DNA of 48,754 nt from Edaphobacter aggregans DSM 19364 (GTDB taxonomy: Bacteria > Acidobacteriota > Terriglobia > Terriglobales > Acidobacteriaceae), in assembly GCF_000745965.1 (NCBI RefSeq), contig NZ_JQKI01000049.1:1-48754 (forward strand), read 5' to 3'. Positions within the stretch are counted from its first letter, which is position 1. Each line of letters starts with the position of its first letter. Below, in pieces: positions 9,391-16,755 of the stretch. A program made the translations under genes and the position numbers. A model generated the notes under the pieces. It saw nothing but the letters and a program-made list of their open reading frames with translations, did not search any database and was not told where the DNA came from.

Positions 9391-11013
9391 ATGAACATGC
9401 ATGAAATTAGCTGCCCGCACTGCGGGAAAGCATTCAAGATTGACGAGGCTGGGTACGCGAACATTTTGAAGCAGGTGCGAGACGGCGACTTCGAGCGCCA
9501 GTTGCACGAGCGCCTTGAGTTGGCTGAACAGGATAAACAGAACGCCGTCGAACTCGCCAAAGCAAGGGCTTCCAGCGAATCGCAGAAGGATGCCGCGGCT
9601 AAGGACGCTGAGATTCAGGAATTGAAGGCCAAGCTTGACGCCGGAGAAGTCGAGCGGAAACTCGCTGTAACGGAGGCGCTGAGCGCCGTAGAGAAAGAGC
9701 GCGATGCACTTGCAAACGAACTTGAGCTGGCAAAGCAAGATAAGCGGAATGCCGTCGAACTCGCCCAAACAAAGGCCGCCAGCGAATCGCAAAAGGATGC
9801 CGCAGCCAAGGACGCTGAGATCCAGGAACTGAAGGCGAAGCTCGATGCCGAAGAGGCCACGCGTAAGCTCGCCGTGACCGAGGCCCTAAGCGCTGTCGAA
9901 AAAGAACGTGATGCTCTTGCGAACGAACTTGAGCTGGCAAAGCAGGAGAGGCAGTCCGCTTCCAATCTAGCTGAGGCGAAGTTAGCGAACGAGTTGCAGA
10001 AGTCCGCCATGTCGAAAGCTGCTGAAATCCAGGGCCTGCAAGCCAAGCTCGACGCCATCAAGGCTGCGCAGAAGCTCGCGATTAGCGAGGCAGTCAGTGC
10101 GGTGGAGAAGGATCGTAACAAGCTTCAAGGAGACCTCGAAAAAGCTGAACTTGAGAAGCAGCTTGCCGAAAAGTCCTTAAAGGACAAGTACGAGACGCAA
10201 ATCAAGGATCGCGATGATGCGATCGAGCGTCTTCGTGACTTGAAGGCTCGCCTATCAACAAAAATGGTTGGTGAGACCCTTGAGCAGCACTGCGAAACTG
10301 AATTCAACCGAATCCGAGCGGCGGCGTTTCCACAGGCATATTTCGAGAAGGACAACGATGTGCGAACGGGAAGCAAGGGCGACTACATCTTCCGCGACGC
10401 GGATGAGGTTGGAACAGAGATTGTCTCGATCATGTTCGAGATGAAGAACGAGGATGATCGTACCGCTACGAAGAAAAGGAACGAGGACTTCCTGAAGCAA
10501 CTCGACAAAGATCGCACCGAGAAGGGATGCGAGTATGCGGTCCTTGTCTCCCTGCTCGAGCCTGATAGTGAGTTCTACAACACGGGAATCGCTGATATGT
10601 CCTACCGATACCCGAAGATGTACGTCGTCCGACCGCAGTTTTTCATTCCCATGATTACACTGCTTCGAAATGCTGCGATGAATTCAATTCAATACAAGTC
10701 AGAGTTGGCGCTCGTTAGAGCGCAAAACATCGATATCTCGAACTTCGAAAACCGACTGCTGACGTTCCAGACCGCATTTGCGAGGAATTATGACCTGGCC
10801 TCCAGGCATTTCCAAACTGCGATTGATGAGATAGACAAGTCAATTGATCACCTACAAAAAACGAAGGCAGCATTGCTCGGCACTAATAATAATCTTCGTC
10901 TCGCAAACGACAAAGCTCAGGACCTAACGATCAGAAAGTTGACTCGTGGCAATCCAACCATGGCTGCTAATTTTTCAGATCTCACGAATAGTATTCCTTC
11001 CGATGCTGGATGA
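9391..11013 (+). CDS. DUF2130-type coiled-coil protein with PD-(D/E)XK-like domain
   Basis: The 540-residue product starts with a zinc-ribbon-like segment (SCPHCGKAF) that has only one CxxC pair. A long Ala/Glu/Lys-rich coiled coil follows, about residues 30-290, built from three 69-residue repeats. After GETLEQH comes a region typical of DUF2130 proteins. D331 (KGDYIF) and E350-x-K352 (MFEMKNE) fit a PD-(D/E)XK nuclease core. A final helical segment completes it. DUF2130 proteins have been discussed as nuclease-like but their role is not settled. The gene follows gajB by 110 bases on the same strand and may belong to the same defence island, either as a third component or as an independent gene with its own start. 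The ribosome site (AGGTAA) is modest. Confidence 0.75.
   Translation: MNMHEISCPHCGKAFKIDEAGYANILKQVRDGDFERQLHERLELAEQDKQNAVELAKARASSESQKDAAAKDAEIQELKAKLDAGEVERKLAVTEALSAVEKERDALANELELAKQDKRNAVELAQTKAASESQKDAAAKDAEIQELKAKLDAEEATRKLAVTEALSAVEKERDALANELELAKQERQSASNLAEAKLANELQKSAMSKAAEIQGLQAKLDAIKAAQKLAISEAVSAVEKDRNKLQGDLEKAELEKQLAEKSLKDKYETQIKDRDDAIERLRDLKARLSTKMVGETLEQHCETEFNRIRAAAFPQAYFEKDNDVRTGSKGDYIFRDADEVGTEIVSIMFEMKNEDDRTATKKRNEDFLKQLDKDRTEKGCEYAVLVSLLEPDSEFYNTGIADMSYRYPKMYVVRPQFFIPMITLLRNAAMNSIQYKSELALVRAQNIDISNFENRLLTFQTAFARNYDLASRHFQTAIDEIDKSIDHLQKTKAALLGTNNNLRLANDKAQDLTIRKLTRGNPTMAANFSDLTNSIPSDAG
9517..10137 (+). repeat. Three in-frame 207-bp repeats in the coiled-coil gene
   Basis: Copies begin at 9517, 9724 and 9931, exactly 207 bases (69 codons) apart. 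Copies one and two are nearly identical in protein, sharing KDAAAKDAEIQELKAKLDA and KLAVTEALSAVEKERDALAN. Copy three has diverged (KLAISEAVSAVEKDRNKLQG). The pattern indicates recent internal duplication, and coiled-coil length may vary between relatives. Confidence 0.9.
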
Positions 11014-11180
11014 GGTGGATCATCGATCTCCGGGTCGGATCTAGGGTGGCTGTCGTTTATAGGATCTCGGCGACCTCGCCTGCCTTTCGACCACAACAGT
11101 CGACGGCAGATTCAGGACGCATTGCGTCGCGGATTTGCGGGCCTGCCGTGAAGGTTAGCTGTGATCCGGGTCGGTGAGCG

Positions 11181-11660
11181 TTGCGAACTGGTGGACGCCA
11201 GGTGCATGTGCAGTGGGACGCGATGTTCGTGCGTCTGCTTGATCCCAAAACCGGTGAGTTGCTGCGCGAGCATCTGAGCGGCAAGCGCGGCGGGCATCGC
11301 ATCTGCGATGCGGATCGTACGCCGCCGCAGTTGCTTCAACTGCTGGCACGTGCACACAAGGCAGGACCCAACATCGGCGCTGTCTGCGACGCCATACATG
11401 CTCGCCAGGGCGAACTCGGAATGCGTCGCATCCAGGGCGTTCTTCAACTGGTCAAGCAATATGGCAGCGCGGCTTGCGACGATGCCTGTGCGGCGGCGCT
11501 GGAGCTGCGCGTTCCTGAGTATCGCTTCGTGCGCCGCTATCTGGAGCGTAGTCCGCAAGCTCCTCTGAGCCTGCGGCAAGTCGATCCACTCATCCGCGAA
11601 CTGACCCAGTATCGCGACCTGATCCAACAACGCATCAACTTCGAGGAATCCCAATCATGA
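11181..11660 (+). pseudogene. istA: IS21-family istA transposase, C-terminal remnant
   Basis: The frame encodes about 155 residues resembling the last third of IstA: VHVQWDAMFVRLLDPKTGEL, then a helical tail ending in LTQYRDLIQQRINFEESQS. Full IstA is about 400-500 residues with an RNase H-type DDE core, and that core is absent here. The end overlaps the istB start by four bases (ATGA), the classical istA/istB arrangement, which supports the identification. The upstream 170 bases (11014-11180) have no recognisable coding content, so the 5' part was deleted. Confidence 0.7.
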
Positions 11661-12256
11661 ACCTGATCGAACTCAATCGCTCCCTGGTCCAACTACGCCT
11701 GAGCGGCATGGCTGCCGTGCTGGAGACGCGTCTGCTCCAGGCGCAATCGGAGAACATGGCGCCCATCGACCTGATCTCCACGCTGGTCTCTGACGAACTG
11801 GCCTGCCGCAGCACGCGGCTCCTGGAGAGACGCCACAAACAGGCGCAGTTCCGCGATGCGGATAAGCGCCTGGACAACTTCGACTTCCAGTTCAACGCCC
11901 GGATGAATCGCAACCTGGTCTTCGAACTGGCCACAACGAACTGGGTCGGAAAGCGCGAAGATGCCTTGTTCCTTGGTCCGCCTGGGAGCGGGAAAGGTCA
12001 CTGCGCACAAGCCATCGGACACGCCGTCATCCAGCAGGGCTACCGTGTGCTGTATCGCGAAGCCCACACACTGTTGGAAGAACTGGCTGATGCCACGCTC
12101 GATGGCAAGCGCAAGGAGTTTATGGACCTGCTGACCACCGTGCCGCTGCTGATCATCGACGACCTGGGAATGCGCAAGCTGCCGCTGACCGCTGTCACGC
12201 TGCACTCAAATCCCGGAATCACGCTTGTTTGTTTTCAATCCTTTTCCGGGATTTGA
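11657..12256 (+). pseudogene. istB: IS21-family istB ATPase helper, 3'-truncated
   Basis: The product matches the IstB/DnaC-like AAA+ family: MNLIELNRSLVQLRLSGMAA, then Walker A in FLGPPGSGKGHCAQAIGHA (GSGKGH instead of the usual GTGKTH) and Walker B LLIIDDLGM. Homology stops after residue 178 or so (RKLPLTAV), where an IS-end repeat begins at 12191. The last ~20 residues come from that repeat. IstB is normally about 250 residues, so about 70 C-terminal residues (sensor and arginine-finger region) are missing. The altered Walker A and the truncation suggest a dead copy. Confidence 0.8.
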
Positions 12257-12481
12257 GTGCATTGTCGCTGCACTGAAATCCCGGACTGTTGCACGTAAAA
12301 CCCGGACGAAGTTCCTGCTGAAGTTTGTCCGGGATATAAGTACAAAGATGACACTATCCTCTTTCCGTGCACCAGTTTCGGTCCGGGATTTGAGTACAAA
12401 CAGCCCTGCAGATTCCGGGATTTAAATGCCGTTAAACAGCCCTGCAGAACATATTCCGGGATTTGAGTGCAGCGTGACAGC
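12191..12481. repeat. Cluster of IS21-like end repeats bounded by 29-bp inverted repeats
   Basis: The outer 29 bases (12191-12219 and 12453-12481) are perfect reverse complements, containing CTGTCACGCTGCACTCAAAT. Inside, variants of CCGGGATTTGAGTGCA recur: 12246-12261 (+), 12269-12284 (-), 12329-12344 (+, ATATAAGTACA), 12383-12398 (+, GAGTACA), 12415-12430 (+, AAATGCC). AACAGCCCTGCAG occurs twice, before the last two plus-strand copies. IS21-family ends characteristically carry several copies of a short internal repeat, so I read this as ends of one or more IS21 elements brought together. No target duplication flanks the unit. Confidence 0.7.
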
Positions 12482-12679
12482 CCGGAAGTCGGACTTGACG
12501 GCAGGATCGTCGATCACCGTGTGCGCAAATCAGCCTACGTCCACGAACGCCTGCACAGCATGTCAGGCCCGCAGAAACTGCCAGATGAGCTTTACGACGC
12601 TGCCGAGAAGTTCCGCATGGACTCGAACGTGCAGGCATGGCCGGCTGGAGTGCCCGGCTTGCTTTGTGCCAGTGACTAA
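12482..12679 (+). pseudogene. Unidentified coding remnant
   Basis: An open frame continues out of the repeat cluster and stops at 12679 (GRIVDHRVRKSAYVHERLHS, then PQKLPDELYDAAEKFRMDSN). The composition is protein-like but there is no native start. It seems to be an internal or C-terminal piece of a disrupted gene. I do not recognise it. It sits between two IS remnants, so nothing can be said about role. Confidence 0.3.
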
Positions 12680-12705
12680 GAGACACACTGGAACGAGGAG
12701 AGCAT

Positions 12706-12986
12706 ATGGCACGAGGCAAGAGGTATCAGCCAGAGCAGGTGGTGAACCTGCTGCGTCAGATTGAAGTGGCAGTGGGGAACCGGAAGACGACGGCGCGGCA
12801 TGCAAGGAGGCGGAGATCGTGGAGCAGACGTACTTCCGTTGGCGCAAGGAGTATGGCGGTCTGCAGGTGGATCAGGCGAAGCGGTTGAAGGAGCTTGAGC
12901 AGGAGAACGCGAAGCTGAAGAGGTTGGTCCGTGAGTTGAGCCTGGACAAGCTCGTGTTGAAAGACATCGCCTCGGGAAACTTCTAA
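12706..12986 (+). pseudogene. IS3-family orfA, frameshifted
   Basis: The reading starts MARGKRYQPEQVVNLLRQIE, a helix-turn-helix orfA start with GAGGAGAGCAT upstream of the ATG. Near 12800 the frame is lost by one base. The continuation is in another frame: EIVEQTYFRWRKEYGGLQVD, then KRLKELEQENAKLKRLVREL (a leucine-zipper-like segment), ending ASGNF before TAA at 12984-12986. This is typical of the IS407-like orfA group of about 90 residues. The shift could be natural decay or a sequencing error, but the truncated orfB argues for a remnant. Confidence 0.75.
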
Positions 12987-12989
12987 GCC

Positions 12990-13310
12990 CTGAGCGACGG
13001 CGCAGTGCGGTCAGCCATGCCTGTGAGCATGGCGTCCGTGAGCGGCATGCGTGCCTGCTGTTGGGGCAACCCAGGGGTACGCAGCGCTACCGGCCGACAC
13101 AGCGTGAAGACGAGGAAGCTCTGACTCAGGACATCGTTACCCTTGCCAGCCAGTATGGCCGCTATGGGTATCGCCGGATCACGGCGCTGCTCCAGCGAGC
13201 CGGCTGGCAGGTGGGCAAGGACCGAGTCGAACGCATCTGGCGTAGCGAAAGGGCTGAAGGTGCCAAAGAGACAAAAGCCAAGAGGACGGTTGTCACGCTC
13301 TTCCTTCAAG
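12990..13310 (+). pseudogene. IS3-family orfB, N-terminal fragment with frameshift
   Basis: The frame reads ERRRSAVSHACEHGVRERHA, then LTQDIVTLASQYGRYGYRRI and GWQVGKDRVERIW, the typical N-terminal HTH_21-like region of IS3-family orfB. At about 13247 one extra A in GAAAGGG shifts the frame. The correct continuation GLKVPKRQKPRGRL is found in the next frame up to about 13300, after which homology ends. The whole catalytic DDE integrase domain is missing, so the element is inactive. Confidence 0.7.
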
Positions 13311-13347
13311 CGAGCATCTTGGGAGTAATAAGCCTGGTAGACGCCTT

Positions 13348-13950
13348 CTAACGTGCACCCTCCCGCTTGATCACTTCTCGTTCAACAAGGGCGGCGACTT
13401 TCAGATCCTCGAAGACTGTCTTCTCGAAGGGTGACTTTGAGCCTGCGTTCTTTAGAAGTAGTGGTAGTTTGGCTCTAACAGAACGAAAGCTTCTTTGCAT
13501 CTCAGGTACAGTCATTGGATCATCGGCCTGCCTGAAGAGAGAACGCAACGCAGACATCACACCTTTTGGTCGACCGTTATGAATTCGAGCGTCCATTTTG
13601 TTGATATCGCTAGTCGAGCGTTGAGCTCGGAAGGCTTTGCTCTCAAAGACGAAAACTTCATGAGTTGCCTTGGCTGAACGGTAAAGCGCGATTCCCAGCT
13701 CAAGCGGCATATTGAATCGAGGAATCCCATGGGATGCCTCGATACGAGAAAGGTCATGAATCGAGAACTTGCTCTTTTCAATCAGTTCAATGATTTTTGC
13801 GAGGCGATCTTGGTTAGGGTGGGCCAAAGTCGCCGTGACGTCCAAACCCAGCTGTGTGAGGCCTACAACGTAGGCGACGTAGAGATCCTGAAAGTGATTG
13901 TCGTAAGGAATGTTGAGAAAAACAGGTTCTGGTTTTTTCGTCCTTGGCAT
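13348..13950 (-). CDS. TIR/nucleoside-transferase-like (Rossmann) protein, putative effector
   Basis: The 200-residue product opens with a beta strand and loop (VFLNIPYDNHFQDLYVAYVV, residues 10-29), then SIHDLSRIE (63-71) and PRFNMPLELGIAL (77-89), where E84 is the candidate catalytic glutamate. This layout resembles the TIR / nucleoside 2-deoxyribosyltransferase-like superfamily, whose members cleave or sense nucleotides and are frequent in bacterial immunity; I assign it by pattern only. The C-terminal half (100-200) is basic and helical. It begins six bases after the stop of a small lysine-rich protein, so the two form a coupled operon. It lies 2.3 kb from a Gabija-like island, separated by IS debris. 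NADase activity is inference. Confidence 0.55.
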   Translation of the reverse strand: MPRTKKPEPVFLNIPYDNHFQDLYVAYVVGLTQLGLDVTATLAHPNQDRLAKIIELIEKSKFSIHDLSRIEASHGIPRFNMPLELGIALYRSAKATHEVFVFESKAFRAQRSTSDINKMDARIHNGRPKGVMSALRSLFRQADDPMTVPEMQRSFRSVRAKLPLLLKNAGSKSPFEKTVFEDLKVAALVEREVIKREGAR

Positions 13951-13956
13951 GCGGTT

Positions 13957-14166
13957 CTATTTTTTCGCAGCCGTTTTTCTCGCAGCCGTTTTTTTCGCGG
14001 CGGCTTTGCGAGCGACTCCCCGATAGCTTGAAGTTTTGGAAGACCGCGATTTCACCGGCGCTTCAATGATTGAGCGAACGGCTGATACACGCTTTGAGCT
14101 GAGACCCAAGAACTCTCCCATCTGCTCAGCAGTAGGCACTCCGTTACGAACTGTGTACGCGCCCAT
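13957..14166 (-). CDS. Small basic protein with Lys/Ala tail
   Basis: This 69-residue protein has a short N-terminal domain (AEQMGEFLGLSSKRVSAVRS) that could fold as a helix-turn-helix. Its tail (RKAAAKKTAARKTAAKK) is of the kind seen in bacterial histone H1-like and extended HU proteins, which bind DNA through charge. No ribosome site stands out. Its stop is six bases from the start of the TIR-like gene, implying co-expression and a possible regulator/antitoxin plus effector pair. It may be only a nucleoid-type protein. Confidence 0.6.
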   Translation of the reverse strand: MGAYTVRNGVPTAEQMGEFLGLSSKRVSAVRSIIEAPVKSRSSKTSSYRGVARKAAAKKTAARKTAAKK

Positions 14167-14274
14167 AGTCCTATCAATTATATTCCAAGTCCAAGCTTCC
14201 AGACCACAAGCGGCATCTTCGACCGTTCACCGCGAGTCTGCTAAGCCGGTCCCTTTCACAAAGAAGTAAGCAAT

Positions 14275-14475
14275 TTAAAGAGGTTGAATGTCGGCTGCCT
14301 GCCAGCCTTTAGGCCCCTTAATCACATTGAATTGCACAGCCTGACCCTCTTGGAGGCTCTTGAAGCCGCTCGAGGTGATTGCGGAGTAATGTGCGAAAAC
14401 GTCTTCGCCGTTTTGACGGCTGATGAAGCCAAACCCCTTGGCATCGTTAAACCACTTCACTGTTCCCTGTTCCAT
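14275..14475 (-). CDS. cspA: Cold-shock domain protein (CspA family)
   Basis: The 66-residue product MEQGTVKWFNDAKGFGFISR has the RNP1 motif (KGFGFI) and an RNP2-like DVFAHY, the single-stranded nucleic-acid-binding beta barrel of CspA proteins. It acts as an RNA chaperone in the cytosol. The ATG at 14475 is preferred over a start seven codons upstream because GAGGAAAACACT precedes it and CspA proteins begin with M-x-x-GTVKWF. The gene is complete and of normal length. Such genes are common cargo on plasmids and its neighbours are unrelated. Confidence 0.93.
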   Translation of the reverse strand: MEQGTVKWFNDAKGFGFISRQNGEDVFAHYSAITSSGFKSLQEGQAVQFNVIKGPKGWQAADIQPL

Positions 14476-14640
14476 AGTGTTTTCCTCGGTTCTCATCTGT
14501 TGCCATGCTCAGTCAAATTGGGGTTCGGGTCGCATCTTTGCTGAAACCAAACTTGTTCCCGTGCAAGGTGTTTGCATAGTAGCACCCGCTCGTCAAAATT
14601 GTGGCGTCCCCAAAATCCCGCGGAGGAGCCGCACTCTCCA

Positions 14641-15574
14641 CTACAGTCCCAGGTTGTCGTTAACCGCGATCTCGATGTCCTGCTCCGACCCGAGATAGCG
14701 TTCGGTGGTCTGGATCGAGGAATGGCCGAGGAGGAATTTGATCTGCTCCAGATCCCCGCCGTTCTTGCGGCAGAGCTTGGCGCAAGTGCGGCGCAGGTCA
14801 TGGGCGCCGAAGTGCTCGATCCCGATTTGCTTCGATGACTGTTCAACTACCGACCAGACCGCCCAGTCGCTCAGGGTGTCGCGATTGACTTTTCCCGATT
14901 TCGAGACCGAGCGCAGCAGCCGGCCGTCTTCGATTCCGGCCGCGGTCCTCCAGGCGTCGATGCCCTGCTTGACCCAGATGGGGATGGCGACGGTGCGGAT
15001 GCGCCGGCCTTTGCCCTCGAGGTCGGCCAGGACCCAGCGGCCTTCCCTTTGCTGGATGGTCTCGACGTCGAGCTCGGCCAGCTCGTTCCGGCGCAGGGCG
15101 CAGCCGACCAACAGCGCCAGGATCACGTAATCGCGTTTGCCTTTGAGCGTCGACCTATCGGGAACGGCCAGCAGCTCCTTGGCCTGCTCGCGGGTCAGCC
15201 AGTTCCCTAGCCTGGTTCCCTTCTGGTGATGTTGGGGATGTCGGTCAGGCTGGCCGCTTCCTCCGATCCGATCATGCCGGCGCGCCTGGCCTCGCTGACC
15301 ATCTTCCGCACGGCGGAGAGCCGGACGTTTATCGTCGAAGGGGAGAGCGACTCCATACCCGTCCGCCATTCCATGAATAAGGACGGGGAGAGAGGCCGGC
15401 TGGCAAGAATTGGAAGAGGTCGTCGAGCGCCTTGGCGTAGTTGCGCTTGGAGTGCGGCGACGGGACGGTGTCGAGGACCAGCTTGCGCAGCCGGGCCTGG
15501 GCCGGGGTGAGGGCCAGGGGCTCCCCTGCCCTGCTTTCGGGCGATGGGACCGCCAAAACGAGCTGGTTGGTCAT
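14641..15574 (-). pseudogene. Tyrosine recombinase broken by two frameshifts
   Basis: Three reading frames on the minus strand join into one integrase. From 15574: MTNQLVLAVPSPESRAGEPL and HSKRNYAKALDDLFQFL. Then a second frame: SLSPSTINVRLSAVRKMVSE and GMIGSEEAASLTDIPNI. Then from about 15225: WLTREQAKELLAVPDRSTLK through to the stop at 14641. The catalytic domain is complete: Arg in ALRRNELAEL, HDLRRT, LLGHSSIQTTERYL (His and nucleophilic Tyr). The shifts fall near 15370-15400 and 15225. Joined, the protein would be about 310 residues, the usual size. Either the gene died recently or the assembly has two small indels. A 32-bp inverted repeat lies ten bases upstream of the start. Possible roles are plasmid dimer resolution or integration. 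Confidence 0.8.
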
Positions 15575-15583
15575 GCCACCATA

Positions 15584-15615
15584 TTACCCCTGACAAGCGA
15601 CCTTGTCGTGGGTAA
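15584..15615. promoter_or_regulatory. 32-bp inverted repeat upstream of the recombinase
   Basis: Left arm TTACCCCTGACAAG and right arm CTTGTCGTGGGTAA match at 12 of 14 positions around a CGAC centre. The arrangement resembles a tyrosine-recombinase core site (two arms with a short spacer) or an operator for the recombinase gene that starts at 15574. It is seen directly; its function is inferred. Confidence 0.55.
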
Positions 15616-15685
15616 AATGACGATCTGTTGAAGATAATTATGAGCAAGTCGGCTCATTATCCCCGATCATAATAAGAGGAACTTT

Positions 15686-16276
15686 ATGGCGCGAAAGCTG
15701 AAATGGAGGCATGACCTTCACAACATTATGAAGCACGTGGAGAACTCGAAGACCGAAACCTGGCGAAGAGTTGATCTAGAAATCGCCTTCAATGTCAGCC
15801 GCCCTGCAGCTCAGCGAATCATGCGCGCTATCGGGAACATCGATAACATCGGTGGAACCCATGCCATATCGCGAGATTCGGTGATTACCTATTTGGAACA
15901 CCTAATCGAAGCAGAAGACCCTACCAAGGCCCACCTTTGGCGATTGCAGAATCTCGAGCCCGCACCGCGTCACCGTAAAATCCAGGGGGCCGTCCCGAAC
16001 GATCTTCACTCCGTTATGGTCAGTTCCCTTCCCCCTAACATCGTACTTAAGCGGGGCGGAATCGAGGTCACCGGCAACGACTTCAAGCATGTCATGGAGA
16101 ACCTCCTGATCTTGGCCCGAGTTCTTCAAAACGACACCGAGACTGCGGCTCAACTAATCGATCCCCCAAAAAACCGCACCCCCTCAATCGATTATGAACT
16201 TATGACCATGTTCAACGATCTGCGAGCTCGAGAAGCGGCATACCAAGCAGCTCAAACTGAAAAGCAGAAGGCTTGA
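15686..16276 (+). CDS. Hypothetical protein, 196 residues, plasmid core
   Basis: The ATG at 15686 follows AAGAGGAACTTT, a good ribosome site. Residues 26-50 (RRVDLEIAFNVSRPAAQRIM) look like a helix-turn-helix, and the protein is basic in its first 90 residues. The C-terminal half is helical and ends in an Ala/Gln/Lys tail. No membrane segment or catalytic signature is seen. It lies between the recombinase and the partition operon, divergent from the former and convergent with the latter. A DNA-binding plasmid-maintenance or transcription role is plausible but unproven. Confidence 0.65.
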   Translation: MARKLKWRHDLHNIMKHVENSKTETWRRVDLEIAFNVSRPAAQRIMRAIGNIDNIGGTHAISRDSVITYLEHLIEAEDPTKAHLWRLQNLEPAPRHRKIQGAVPNDLHSVMVSSLPPNIVLKRGGIEVTGNDFKHVMENLLILARVLQNDTETAAQLIDPPKNRTPSIDYELMTMFNDLRAREAAYQAAQTEKQKA

Positions 16277-16322
16277 CAGTCTGGATTGGGAATAGTGATC
16301 CTCATCAAGTACTGCAACTGGT

Positions 16323-16353
16323 GATACCGGCTACCTATCAGATACCCGGTATC
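16323..16353. repeat. Centromere-like repeats downstream of the partition genes
   Basis: GATACCGGCTACC (16323-16335) and GATACCCGGTATC (16341-16353, a palindrome with one central base) repeat the motif found many times upstream of parA. The partition operon is therefore bracketed by the same sequence on both sides. Confidence 0.6.
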
Positions 16354-16368
16354 GTTTCCGCGGAGATG

Positions 16369-16755
16369 CTAGGCGCTTCGACTTGACACTTTGCTTTCGA
16401 TTGAAGGCGAGTGTTCGAGATAGAACCTGAAGGCATTCATCACGAATTCTGCGACAGTTAGCCTTACGCCCCGGTTCCTTTCATATTCTTTCCATTGGAG
16501 CATCACAAGCGCATGCTCTTCTGGGGCAACCTTAAGGTTAAGCTGAGTAACCTCTTTTTTTCGAAGTGTCCGTCCATCGATCTTCTTTATCGGGGCCACA
16601 ATAGGTGCCGACTGGGGAGCGCTCTTCGTGAACCCCATTTCCTGAGCGACAGCAATGGAACCGGCGGTGGCTGATGGGCCTCCCCTGTCTTTCCTCGCCC
16701 TAAGCTCCGAATCGTCGATCGAAAAATCCAATTTCGTTCCCGTTCGTACAGTCAT
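16369..16755 (-). CDS. Ribbon-helix-helix centromere-binding protein (ParG/ParB-like partner)
   Basis: The 128-residue protein has a disordered, charged N-terminus and a C-terminal RHH-like module. A beta strand (VTQLNLKVAPEEH) is followed by two helices (ALVMLQWKEYERN and LTVAEFVMNAFRFYLEH). Its start codon overlaps the parA stop by four bases, so it is the second gene of the parA operon. Small RHH partners of ParA bind centromere repeats and repress the operon. The palindromic GATACC/GGTATC repeats on both flanks are the obvious candidate sites. An orthodox large ParB is absent, which points to a type Ib-like system. Confidence 0.7.
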   Translation of the reverse strand: MTVRTGTKLDFSIDDSELRARKDRGGPSATAGSIAVAQEMGFTKSAPQSAPIVAPIKKIDGRTLRKKEVTQLNLKVAPEEHALVMLQWKEYERNRGVRLTVAEFVMNAFRFYLEHSPSIESKVSSRSA

